Assembly (NCBI GenBank): GCA_023411215.1
Contig: JAEYOY010000070.1
Span: forward strand, 1-64,000
DNA: 64,000 nucleotides
Direction: 5' to 3'
Origin: Bacillota bacterium
GTDB lineage: Bacteria; Bacillota; Clostridia; Lachnospirales; Lachnospiraceae
The notes beneath the pieces are model-generated. The model was not told where the DNA came from. It did no database searches and saw only the letters and a list, made by a program, of their open reading frames with translations. Shown here piece by piece: positions 54,182 to 63,000 of the stretch (position 1 is its first letter; each line of letters begins with the position of its first letter). Both the position numbers and the translations under genes were made by a program.

Positions 54182-55231
54182 CTAAAGTACAATTTCCTTA
54201 TGCTCCTCGGCGGAACGATAAATTGCATCCATCATCTGTGCTGTAACAATATTGGTATCTATATGAGATACCAATTTCTCTCCAGACTCTACACATGCAA
54301 TGAATTTATCGATTTCTTCCTGGAACATCGGTTTTTCCTGATTGGCATAGGTTGTCGTAGTCAGCATGCCATTCTTCGTGGAGTAGAGAGTAAAGCCTTT
54401 ACCATATTGAAGTCTTACTCCACCCTTCGTTCCCATAAAATCAATAAACATTTCATCTTCACTAATATTTTGCGCCCAGGCTCCATTAAATGTAATAACA
54501 GGGCCTTCTGTACGCACCATGCCAGTAACGCCTTCCTCCACGTCATATATTCCATCTATCACTTCCGGTCCCGCCCACATATTTACATACACATAGTCTG
54601 AAATGGGGTTGCCAAGACGGGAAAAGGTTTCTGCAGATACGCTTTTTGTTCTAGGATCGCCACAGCAGTACATTACTATATCAAAGAAATGTACTCCCCA
54701 ATCAATCATAACGCCACCGCCAGCAATTTCTTTAGTGGTAAAAGCGCCGCCAAGACCAGGTATACTTCTGTGACTTCGAAAACTAACATATACCTGATAA
54801 ACTTCACCCAATTCCCCTTGGTCTATCAGCTCCTTCAATTTATTTACATTAGTATTAAAGCGATTTACCACACCAATATTTAGTACCTTCCCCGTTTCAT
54901 GCTGCACCCTTTGCATTTCCAAGGCTTCCTCATATATTCTGGCTGCAGGCTTTTCACATAACACATGCTTTCCGGCTTTCATAGCATCTATAGCTATTAT
55001 GCTATGTACTTTATTGGGAGTACAAATAGATACTGCTACAACCTCTTCATCTGCTAATACCTCCTTGTAGTCTGTAACAGCAATTCCACACTCATACTTT
55101 TCTACTGCTGCTTTAGCTCTTTCGGGAAGGATATCGCAGAAATACTTGATTTCTGCCTTAGGGTTTTTCATATAGGCCGGTATATGAGCATTGTTTGCAA
55201 TTGTTCCACATCCGATTACTGCTATCTTCAT
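54182..55231 (-). CDS. Gfo/Idh/MocA-family oxidoreductase
   Basis: 349 residues. Canonical Rossmann fold (IAVIGCGTIANNAHIPAY) and catalytic motif CEKPAA (about 95). GGGVMIDWGVHFFDIVMYCCG supplies the conserved substrate-site Asp and His. Substrate likely a sugar or inositol derivative taken up by the neighbouring ABC importer. Starts after GAGGAGGAAACATT. Confidence 0.9.
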   Translation of the reverse strand: MKIAVIGCGTIANNAHIPAYMKNPKAEIKYFCDILPERAKAAVEKYECGIAVTDYKEVLADEEVVAVSICTPNKVHSIIAIDAMKAGKHVLCEKPAARIYEEALEMQRVQHETGKVLNIGVVNRFNTNVNKLKELIDQGELGEVYQVYVSFRSHRSIPGLGGAFTTKEIAGGGVMIDWGVHFFDIVMYCCGDPRTKSVSAETFSRLGNPISDYVYVNMWAGPEVIDGIYDVEEGVTGMVRTEGPVITFNGAWAQNISEDEMFIDFMGTKGGVRLQYGKGFTLYSTKNGMLTTTTYANQEKPMFQEEIDKFIACVESGEKLVSHIDTNIVTAQMMDAIYRSAEEHKEIVL

Positions 55232-55336
55232 AATGTTTCCTCCTCTTATATAGTATATCTTCTCAGTGTCTTGAGCCTTTGATTGATAAGGCTTGTTTTA
55301 TAGCATCAATAACCTCCGCACTCTTAGTCAATCTGT

Positions 55337-56362
55337 CTATTGCATGGATTTTATAAAGTCTTTCGGCGTACATTTGTAATGTTTTTCAAAAACTTTATAG
55401 AAATAACTCAAGCTATTAAATCCACACATATAGCATATTTCTAATATGCTATACTTTCCTTTCAGTAATAACTCAGCTCCATAATTAATTCTCTTAATAT
55501 TTATAAATTCTGTTGGTGTTATACCTAAAAAGCGTTTAAATCCTCTTGCCAAATGTTCCTGTGATACATTTGCAAGTTCGATCATTCTAGTTAAGCCTTG
55601 CAGATAATTATCCTTTTTTCCCATTTCATCGATCAAATTCGAAAACCAAATAGGAATTACTGTATCTTCCTGATTATCCTCATGATAATAAAGTTGGTAT
55701 GCAATATCAGTAAAAATAGACATGAAATACCTGCGTCTCTCTATGCCTCTCTCCTTTTTCGATATCAACTTTAATTTTTGAGCCATATCCCAACAATGTG
55801 ATCCTTCCAACTTTATCATAGGTGGGTTCTTAAATTTATGAAATTCCAACAAGTCTATTTCCATAAAATTACATACACTTTCAACAATCTCTTTCCCGAT
55901 ACCTATAAAAAGTATTTCCATATCATGATTATTAATATATCTAAACTGATGAGTGTCAGATGGTCTGATAAAAATTAATGTACCTTTCGTCAAAACCAAT
56001 GTTTCATCATTAACTTCATGAATAGCCTTACCCTCCATTACATAAAAGATTTCATAATAATCATGTGTATGTAGTGGATATGTTTCACTAACACTCTTTT
56101 GGTGCAAGTAGGACACTCCGCAAATTTCATCAAGCTCTGGTAAAGATAAACAATCGATCGTTGAATTAAACTTTTGATCTATTTCATCTCTCATTTCATC
56201 TCTCATTTCGTCTAACTTTCCATCCATTTCAACATCCTTCGCAGATGCAGATGTACTCATCAACGGTTCATAACCTTCTACGCGAACAGTAAATTCAGGA
56301 ATTACAAATTGAATTTTCTTAGGTGCTACATTTACTTCCGTAGAATATTCTATGGATGACAC
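55337..56362 (-). CDS. AraC-family regulator with N-terminal extension
   Basis: Up to 341 residues. A cupin domain (about 90-180; HTHDYYEIFYVMEGKA, IFIRPSDTHQF) and C-terminal double helix-turn-helix (about 240-340; QEHLARGFKRFLGITPTEFI, LEICYMCGFNSLSYFYKVF) are clear. The first 75 residues are unusual, with a duplicated EMRDEMRDE stretch. The GTG start at 56362 has no ribosome-binding site, so the true start may be further inside. Likely regulates the adjacent uptake genes. Confidence 0.8.
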   Translation of the reverse strand: MSSIEYSTEVNVAPKKIQFVIPEFTVRVEGYEPLMSTSASAKDVEMDGKLDEMRDEMRDEIDQKFNSTIDCLSLPELDEICGVSYLHQKSVSETYPLHTHDYYEIFYVMEGKAIHEVNDETLVLTKGTLIFIRPSDTHQFRYINNHDMEILFIGIGKEIVESVCNFMEIDLLEFHKFKNPPMIKLEGSHCWDMAQKLKLISKKERGIERRRYFMSIFTDIAYQLYYHEDNQEDTVIPIWFSNLIDEMGKKDNYLQGLTRMIELANVSQEHLARGFKRFLGITPTEFINIKRINYGAELLLKGKYSILEICYMCGFNSLSYFYKVFEKHYKCTPKDFIKSMQ

Positions 56363-56385
56363 ACCGAGCAGATCATTCTTATGAA

Positions 56386-56417
56386 AGAGACGCAGTATAA
56401 AATTTTACTGCGCCTCT
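56386..56417 (-). terminator. Hairpin between the binding-protein and AraC genes
   Basis: AGAGACGCAGTA/TACTGCGCCTCT stem (one mismatch) around TAAAATTT, followed on the minus strand by CTTTC. It could attenuate transcription from the transporter genes into the AraC and oxidoreductase genes. Confidence 0.6.
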
Positions 56418-56427
56418 GTTTTAATAA

Positions 56428-58026
56428 TTACTGATTTCCCTTCGCATCTTCAAGTGCCTTAGGATTAGCCTCTAAATACGCTGCAACCTGTTTTCTGTAT
56501 TCATCCATATAAGTATCTAATCCTGCTGCTTTTAACTTTGCAATCGCAGCATCAATATTTTCTTCGTAGGATACCATACCAAACTTAATTGGATAAATAG
56601 ATGACATAATTTCTGTTTGCAGGTTTGTAAGCTCCACCTGTACATTGGCAGTATCAAAGGCGAAACCAGCAATTGGCGAAACCACATAATTATCCGCCTT
56701 AAAACCGTTGTAATCGATATAATCATCTGTTGTATCTTCTGAATAACGGCTATAAGGAACATAGCCAGTCATCCAGGTATCCATATAATAAAGGAATTGT
56801 CCGTCTTCCCCTTTCATATTCGTGATTCTTCCCTCATCGTTCAGTGTATAATGAACACCTTCAATACCATAATGGAATAAATCATAATTTTCCTGAGAAG
56901 CATATAACCAATCAAAAAACTTAAATGCTGTTTCCGGATCTTCTGCAGTTGAAGATACAGCGTTCAAATTCTGCCCATAAGTATAAATCATATCAGGCTT
57001 GTCCGGAAAAGCTCTAGTCCATTTAACTGTTGCATCAATTCCTGTTTTTTCCTTAATGGAATTTTGTGTATTACTGTCAAATGTATTCGATGGTAAAAAT
57101 GCACCAAAACCAGCTTCATCATATTTTGTTTGAGCAACCAAATTTAGAATATCAGGGTTGATCAATCCCTCTTGATACATTCTAAAATAAACTTCACAAT
57201 CCTGCTTAAATTCTTCTGACTCATAGAAAGAATCGATTGTACCGTCCTGTCTTGCAAGAACCAGACCCAAACTGTTTTCCACATAGAATGGATAGGTATC
57301 ATAGCTTCTGTGTAACCAGTGCGCAGTGTCTTGATTCTGATGCATCCAATGATATGATATCATACCATTCTCCTCCAGAATTGCATCCTGAGATTTTTTC
57401 ATCAAATCAATGATTTCATCCACAGTTTCCGGGAACTCTTGATAACCAACCTGCTTCATAATATCTTCACGATAATGCATATATGATAAGAGATTGTCAA
57501 AATTTCTCCATGCAGCCGGAATAGCATAGTATTCATCTTTATAAACCGTGGATGCCCATTCTAAATCAGAGAATTTTGCCTTCAGATTAGGATACTTATC
57601 AATGTATTCTGTTACAGGAACTATAGCACCTACACCAGCGATAGACGAAAGATTTCTTACATCCTGCATGATGTGAAGAATTTCAAATTCTTCTCCGGTA
57701 GATAACATAAGGTTTAATTTTTCTGCATAGGCATCCCATGGAATTCTGATTACTTCCACTTCAATATCTACACCGTCTTCTTCCAGTTTCTTATTAACTG
57801 CTGCAATACCTGCCTCATACTCAGCGGACAAATTACCAGGCTGCAGAATGCGGCATGGATGCTTTTCTTTGGCAGAATTATCTGCCGTCTCTTCCACTTT
57901 AGTTTCTGTCTTTTCTGTTGTTTTAGCAGCTTCCTTAGTCTCGGAACTGCTACAAGCTGCAAGTGATATAACGAGGCTAGTTGCCATTGCTAGTGATAAC
58001 AGTCTTTTCCATATTGTTTTTTTCAT
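56428..58026 (-). CDS. ABC transporter sugar-binding lipoprotein (LplA type)
   Basis: 532 residues. Signal peptide with lipobox (VISLAACSSS, Cys about 25), then a Lys/Glu/Thr-rich linker and a family 1 solute-binding fold (about 55-520), as in LplA/YtcQ. Likely captures an oligosaccharide outside the membrane for the two permeases upstream. AGGAGGAAAGG precedes the ATG. No ATPase gene is in the window, so a shared MsmK-type ATPase is probable. Confidence 0.88.
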   Translation of the reverse strand: MKKTIWKRLLSLAMATSLVISLAACSSSETKEAAKTTEKTETKVEETADNSAKEKHPCRILQPGNLSAEYEAGIAAVNKKLEEDGVDIEVEVIRIPWDAYAEKLNLMLSTGEEFEILHIMQDVRNLSSIAGVGAIVPVTEYIDKYPNLKAKFSDLEWASTVYKDEYYAIPAAWRNFDNLLSYMHYREDIMKQVGYQEFPETVDEIIDLMKKSQDAILEENGMISYHWMHQNQDTAHWLHRSYDTYPFYVENSLGLVLARQDGTIDSFYESEEFKQDCEVYFRMYQEGLINPDILNLVAQTKYDEAGFGAFLPSNTFDSNTQNSIKEKTGIDATVKWTRAFPDKPDMIYTYGQNLNAVSSTAEDPETAFKFFDWLYASQENYDLFHYGIEGVHYTLNDEGRITNMKGEDGQFLYYMDTWMTGYVPYSRYSEDTTDDYIDYNGFKADNYVVSPIAGFAFDTANVQVELTNLQTEIMSSIYPIKFGMVSYEENIDAAIAKLKAAGLDTYMDEYRKQVAAYLEANPKALEDAKGNQ

Positions 58027-58329
58027 TTTATATTCCTTTCCTCCTCTTAAAACAAAAAGTTATTAATTACGTTTTTAATCACAATTTCTTCCCATATTTA
58101 TGTCATAGGTATACACAACAAACAACAAGCATAGTGAGAGAGTATCTCCAAAATGCCATTTGTTACTTCTAGCTATTGTAACTTTGCTATATATTTACTG
58201 TATAAGCAACTACTGTACGGAAATCTATTTGAAATGTGATTTAAATAATGGAGGCTCTCGACTCTTCTTCATCATTTTTCTCCTCCCATTCTATATTTAA
58301 AATTCTTTCAGTGCTAACACTCTGTCATA
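58027..58329. other. Gap between permease and binding-protein genes
   Basis: 303 bases without a supported gene. No strong hairpin seen; long for an operon gap, so the binding-protein gene may have a second promoter. Confidence 0.35.
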
Positions 58330-59235
58330 TCATCCTTTTACCGCACCTACAACCATACCCTTTACAAAGTATTTCTGTAGATAAGGATAGAGGAATATAA
58401 TCGGTCCCATAGTCACGATAGACATAGCCATCTTAAAGCTTTCTTTCGGAGGATTTGCTGTACCCATCGCTCCTGATACCATTCTACTCATAGCAGTTAT
58501 CTCTGATTGAATCTTAAACAATAACATCTGTAGATTATAGTAATCCGGATTATTTATTAGGATTGCAGCATTGAAGTAATTATTCCAGTAACCAATTGCA
58601 TAGAATAGGGCTATTGTTGCAAGCACCGGTTTGCACAGTGAAAAATAAATTTTGAATGCGATTGCAATGTCTCCTGCACCATCAATTTTTGCCGAATCAT
58701 CAAGTTCCTCCGGAATTCCTTTGACGAAATTTCGAACTAAAAACATATTGAACGGTGAAAACATCAGAGAAGGTACAATCAGAGCCAAGACATTATCATA
58801 GCAACCCAAATTTTTGGACATCATATACCAAGGAACCAGTCCTGTGGAAAACACCATAGTTATATAAAAGTACAGTGATAAGCTATTTCTATATTTACAA
58901 TTCCTATTGGCTAGCGCATAGCCTGCACCAAAAGTAATTAATGCTGCAATAAGTGTTCCTATTAATGTCACGAAAATCGTAATCATATATGCTCTAGGTA
59001 AACTAGAACCATTAAAAAATAACATACGGTAAGCAGATGCAGACCATTCCATTGGCCAAAAGGAATATCCTTTCAGCGTAATTGATTTTTCTGATGAAAA
59101 AGATACAATAAGAACCAAAACAAATGGCACAACACATATCAGCGCATAGACTGTAATCATAAAGTAAATTAGTATGCTTGCTATTCTTTCACCAACACTG
59201 CGTTTTTTTATACTTCCCATATTTCTTGATGACAT
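58330..59235 (-). CDS. Sugar ABC transporter permease (LplC/YtcP type)
   Basis: 301 residues with six membrane helices. The coupling loop is FVKGIPEELDDSAKIDGAGDIAIAFKIYFSLCKP (shown in parts), the EAA motif that docks on the ATPase. The C-terminal part KYFVKGMVVGAVKG is typical of this subfamily. Second permease of the cluster. Confidence 0.9.
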   Translation of the reverse strand: MSSRNMGSIKKRSVGERIASILIYFMITVYALICVVPFVLVLIVSFSSEKSITLKGYSFWPMEWSASAYRMLFFNGSSLPRAYMITIFVTLIGTLIAALITFGAGYALANRNCKYRNSLSLYFYITMVFSTGLVPWYMMSKNLGCYDNVLALIVPSLMFSPFNMFLVRNFVKGIPEELDDSAKIDGAGDIAIAFKIYFSLCKPVLATIALFYAIGYWNNYFNAAILINNPDYYNLQMLLFKIQSEITAMSRMVSGAMGTANPPKESFKMAMSIVTMGPIIFLYPYLQKYFVKGMVVGAVKG

Positions 59236-59334
59236 AATTACCTCCCAAGGATTTCTACTTTTAACCCAAAATATCCGTATTCAATATTCCATCCGCTCTA
59301 GAACCAGCAGGTGCTAGTATCCAGAACCTATTAA

Positions 59335-60267
59335 TTAGAAAAGCGCTCCCTCGGGGAATTTTTTCTTCACAATTATATTGGCAGTGAATACTAAGATGAA
59401 TCCTACAATCGACTGATAAAGGCCTATCGCCATCGACAAGCTCGGATCTCCTGTATTTTTAAACGTCCTATAAACATAGGTATCAATAACCTCTGTAATT
59501 GGCATCAGCGAACCATTATCACGAATGATTGCATATAACATTCCGAAATCACCATAAAAAATTCTTCCGATCGACATAAGCACCATTATACATATAGTTG
59601 GATACAATAATGGTAACGTAATATGTTTGATCCTCTTGAGTTTCGTTGCGCCATCAATATATGCCGCTTCATATAAACCTTCATCAATTGCTGTTATTGC
59701 AGCGATATAGATAATTGAACTGTATCCAGTGTTTTTCCATAAATTCAGAAGCAGTAATATGGGATACCAGTATTTAGGATTAGAGTAGAAATTTATCCTA
59801 GTTCCCCCAAACATTTCAATAACATTGTTTAACAAACCGCCATTTGTTGCTAAAATACCCTGCAACATGTAGCTAACGATTACCCATGATATGAAATAAG
59901 GAAACAGCATGAAGGCCTGTGAAACTTTCAAGAACTTCTTCTTATGTATTTCATTGATTAGAATTGCAAGTACAACTGCAAATATTGTACCAAATAACAA
60001 GAACAATAAATTAATGACAATCGTATTTCTTGTTACAACCCATGCCCAACTGGATTTAAAAAAATATTCAAAGTTTTTTAACCCGATAAATGGACTATTT
60101 AAACCAGTTTTATAGTTATATTTTTGGAATGCAATTACCATATATGGTAATGCTAGGTAGTTAAAAACAAAGGTATATAATATTGCCGGTAACGCAAGCA
60201 GGTACAAGAATTTGTGTTTCCAAACTTCAAGAAATGGATTTTCTGTTCTTTTTCTTTTTTTATTCAT
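59335..60267 (-). CDS. Sugar ABC transporter permease (LplB type)
   Basis: 310 residues with six membrane helices. EAA motif at AAITAIDEGLYEAAYIDGATKLKRIKHITLP (shown in parts). Start at 60267 follows GGAGAGAGGA; the frame extends to 60330. First gene of the leftward importer cluster. Confidence 0.9.
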   Translation of the reverse strand: MNKKRKRTENPFLEVWKHKFLYLLALPAILYTFVFNYLALPYMVIAFQKYNYKTGLNSPFIGLKNFEYFFKSSWAWVVTRNTIVINLLFLLFGTIFAVVLAILINEIHKKKFLKVSQAFMLFPYFISWVIVSYMLQGILATNGGLLNNVIEMFGGTRINFYSNPKYWYPILLLLNLWKNTGYSSIIYIAAITAIDEGLYEAAYIDGATKLKRIKHITLPLLYPTICIMVLMSIGRIFYGDFGMLYAIIRDNGSLMPITEVIDTYVYRTFKNTGDPSLSMAIGLYQSIVGFILVFTANIIVKKKFPEGALF

Positions 60268-60330
60268 AATTGTTCCTCTCTCCAAAACATTAAACTGTAG
60301 ATTCCGTGATAGCCCGAAGTGAAACTCCAT

Positions 60331-60892
60331 GATATGATTTCACATCCACATTCTTATAAGTCACATTTTTTCCTCCGCTTAATTAGAATTTTTTAATATT
60401 AAAAAAAATTTTTTTTGTTAGCTAAATTATAAAATATTAAATTCAATTTTTCTTGTTCTATATTGATATTTGCTTCAATTATATTGATCTATTTAGCAAA
60501 ATACACATAACTTTATCAAACATTTTGTATTTTTACAATAATATAGATAAAAATATTTTTTTCACAATTTGTAATACTTCAGTTAAAAAGCCAACCGTAT
60601 TCATTCCGGTAGACTGCTTAAAAGAAAAATCTATTTGATTAATAAAATAGGGGGAAAATAAAGTAATTCAGAATCGGCTATATCCCGGCAGTTTTCATTC
60701 TCTGTTTTGTACTGCTGTGATGGGTGAAGACTTTTATATTATTTGATACAAATTACCGATATATATCATAGAAATCCTTAGTATAGATATCACTAAAGAG
60801 GGATGTAATTTTCCCTCTTTGCGATTGTGAAAGATTGTGAAGCAAGGTTTGTCGTACTCTGACTACCTATTGTAAGTAGATATAGATAGACA
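60331..60892. other. AT-rich upstream region of the importer cluster
   Basis: About 560 bases without a supported gene. It holds homopolymer runs (A then T at 60400-60418) and must contain the importer promoter. I did not find a convincing catabolite-repression (cre) site. Confidence 0.4.
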
Positions 60893-60922
60893 TAAAAATA
60901 CCACATCTTGTGATAGATGTGG
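60893..60922 (-). terminator. Terminator of ssrA
   Basis: CCACATCT/AGATGTGG stem with loop TGTGAT-like, followed on the minus strand by TATTTTTATG. Directly downstream of the tmRNA 3' end. Confidence 0.85.
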
Positions 60923-60932
60923 TAAAATTCAA

Positions 60933-61298
60933 TGGAGCTGAGGGGAGTTGAACCCCTGTCCGAAAGCCCATTCATTGCAGTTTCTCCCATTACAGTCTAT
61001 CTTTTATGCGAACCCGAAGTTCGCTGTTCCCTCCGCCAAGCGCCGACAGACAGGCTCTTGGTTTCGGTAGCTTCATAGATCTTCTATCACCTCAAAGCTT
61101 TGGAGATAGAGGGCCTCGCTAATTTGATGCCGAGGTCCTAAGCCGCGAGTTGCCTAGGGTCGACAAGCTGCATGCTTACGCTGCAGCTAATTCGTAATTA
61201 TTGTTTGCGTTTAATTTTATTTCTAAGTTGATGACGCAGTCCTAGTCTGCGAATGGCTTCCACAATTTCAAAACCCCCGTCGAAACCAGTACAACCCC
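60933..61298 (-). ncRNA. ssrA: Transfer-messenger RNA
   Basis: The 5' end GGGGTTGTACTGGTTTCGAC and 3' end CAACTCCCCTCAGCTCCA form the acceptor stem (GGGGUUG/CAGCUCC) and T arm (GGTTCAAC). The tag frame, starting GCA after TTAAAC, codes ANNNYELAAA then TAA (about 61190-61220 region). The terminal CCA after the discriminator A is not encoded. It rescues stalled ribosomes with SmpB, whose gene lies about 1.2 kb upstream on the same strand. Confidence 0.95.
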
Positions 61299-61339
61299 GT
61301 TAAGGTATGATTGTAAATCAGGTTTTCAAACGCATATAT

Positions 61340-61368
61340 ATCGTATTACATTTTGATGGCGATGTCAA
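61340..61368 (-). promoter_or_regulatory. ssrA promoter
   Basis: Minus-strand -35 TTGACA (61363-61368) and -10 TACGAT (61340-61345), 17 bases apart, about 40 bases before the mature tmRNA 5' end. The 5' extension would be removed by RNase P. Confidence 0.8.
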
Positions 61369-61454
61369 GCAAACAGCAGCAAATCACTTCATTTGTTGTA
61401 TCCATTCCTGTAAAACAATGTAAAACACATTCAACAAATCGAATCAATGGGTAC

Positions 61455-62474
61455 TTATATCACTTTGATTTTAAGCTTTGCCATCAGGCCTACATCCGTC
61501 GTAATCGTTATTGTGACCGACCCCTTTTTTCTGGCAACTAATTTCCCACTTTTTTCATTAATTGTTGCAATTTCTTTGTCTGATACCTGCCAGGTTATCG
61601 GATCCATCGTCCCATATTGTTTCGCTTTAATGGTAAGACTCTTACCAACTTTAAGCTCCTTACTAGAGGCAGATAGCTTTAGATAGGGCTCCCTTACTGT
61701 GATTGCTACTTGAAGGGGATAAACCGTGTTATCCTGCAATACATGAATAAATATCACTGCATTTCCAACCTGAATCGGAGTGACTACTCCCTTCTCACTT
61801 ACGGTGGCTACCTCAGGTGTATCAGATACATAGTAGACCGTCGCCTCCTCCGTAATTTGCTCCAGTTGAATTGAATAATCCTGATACCCTGTATAAAGAG
61901 TCTTTTTAATCTCTGTCACCTGTGGGACCAATGACACCTGGGTATCCTCGACTCTGCCACTATACGTAAAGAAGGAATGCCCAGAATCCTTCCGATCTAC
62001 GGTGCAATCGACCCATGCCATAGTACCGGACCGATAATTCTGTTGGATCAAAGTAACGGTGTCCTCGGAGACTGCCTTCACAATCGCCCAGTGAGTTCTG
62101 GTATTATCCCTTACAATATCACCGACCTGTGGCTGCTCTGTTATTGTAAAGCTGCCCTTATTATCATAGATGAGTGGTGTACTTTTGGTGGAATGAAGAT
62201 TATAAACGCCAATCCCGTATACCTGCTGATAAAATTTCTTAACAAAAGCTGCACAGCTATAAACCGGATCAGAACCGGAATGTGGTCCGTTCGTATATAC
62301 TGCATCCACGGTAACCCCTAGGTAAGTAATGGAATCAAGTACCTGCCCCTGTTGCACCAGAGTAACTAACATACCGTTATTTTGCGCTGCCAGTACGGTT
62401 GGTGTATTCACCGTTCCTACTATGGAAAATAATAGTACCCCAATAATAAATGCTGCTGTTATCCTACGTATCAT
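61455..62474 (-). CDS. Secreted CHAP-like amidase with two Ig-like domains
   Basis: 339 residues. Signal peptide (about 1-29, ending VLAAQ), a CHAP/NlpC-like domain (about 35-170) with Cys in VYSCAAFVKKFY and His in RTHWAIVK, then two Big_2-type Ig-like domains (about 185-265 and 265-339; PEVATVSEKGVVTPIQ and KEIATINEKSGKLVARKKGSV). It likely cuts peptidoglycan or binds the wall. It sits between smpB and ssrA, 49 bases after smpB. Confidence 0.82.
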   Translation of the reverse strand: MIRRITAAFIIGVLLFSIVGTVNTPTVLAAQNNGMLVTLVQQGQVLDSITYLGVTVDAVYTNGPHSGSDPVYSCAAFVKKFYQQVYGIGVYNLHSTKSTPLIYDNKGSFTITEQPQVGDIVRDNTRTHWAIVKAVSEDTVTLIQQNYRSGTMAWVDCTVDRKDSGHSFFTYSGRVEDTQVSLVPQVTEIKKTLYTGYQDYSIQLEQITEEATVYYVSDTPEVATVSEKGVVTPIQVGNAVIFIHVLQDNTVYPLQVAITVREPYLKLSASSKELKVGKSLTIKAKQYGTMDPITWQVSDKEIATINEKSGKLVARKKGSVTITITTDVGLMAKLKIKVI

Positions 62475-62523
62475 TATCTTAGTTCCTCCTTCGTGACTTT
62501 CTCAGCTTTTCCTTCGTTGTCAA

Positions 62524-63000
62524 TTAATAAAGATTCTTCACCTTAAAATCCTTCTCTGCTTCTCTTCGCTGATCCTTCTTCGCAATATCCTCACGCTTAT
62601 CATAAAGTTTCTTACCGCGTGCCAGACCTACCTCCATCTTCACCAGACTGCCCTTAAAATAAATCTGCAGCGGTACCAAGGTATAGCCCTTTTGTACAAG
62701 CTGTCCTCCGATTTTATTAATCTCGTATTTGTGCATTAAAAGCTTTCGTACTCGAAGCGGATCCTTATTAAAGATATTCCCCTTTTCATATGGGCTAATA
62801 TGCATGTTATAGATATACATCTCACCCTTCTCAATCCGAAGGAAGGCTTCCTTTAGACTGCATTTTCCCATCCTAAGTGATTTAACCTCTGTTCCATGTA
62901 AGGCGATGCCCGCTTCGAACTTGTCCTCGATAAAATAATCAAAATATGCCTTCTTATTGTTGGCAATCAGTTTAATATTTTCCCCCACTTTATTCTTCAA
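62524..63000 (-). CDS. smpB: SsrA-binding protein SmpB
   Basis: About 158 residues. Family segments KLIANNKKAYFDYFIEDKFEAGIALHGTEVKSLR, MHISPYEKGN and RGKKLYDKREDIAKKD (in parts) are complete. The start is uncertain: TTG at 63000 lies two bases after AAAGGAG, GTG at 62988 lies 14 bases after it; the open frame extends to 63069. It overlaps the end of rnr by 11 bases if TTG is used. Binds tmRNA and delivers it to stalled ribosomes. Confidence 0.92.
   Translation of the reverse strand: MKNKVGENIKLIANNKKAYFDYFIEDKFEAGIALHGTEVKSLRMGKCSLKEAFLRIEKGEMYIYNMHISPYEKGNIFNKDPLRVRKLLMHKYEINKIGGQLVQKGYTLVPLQIYFKGSLVKMEVGLARGKKLYDKREDIAKKDQRREAEKDFKVKNLY

Noticed and set aside
60453..60638. 61-codon plus-strand frame upstream of ssrA
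   Set aside because: Very AT-rich, Ile/Asn/Tyr-biased product, no ribosome-binding site, in the importer promoter region.
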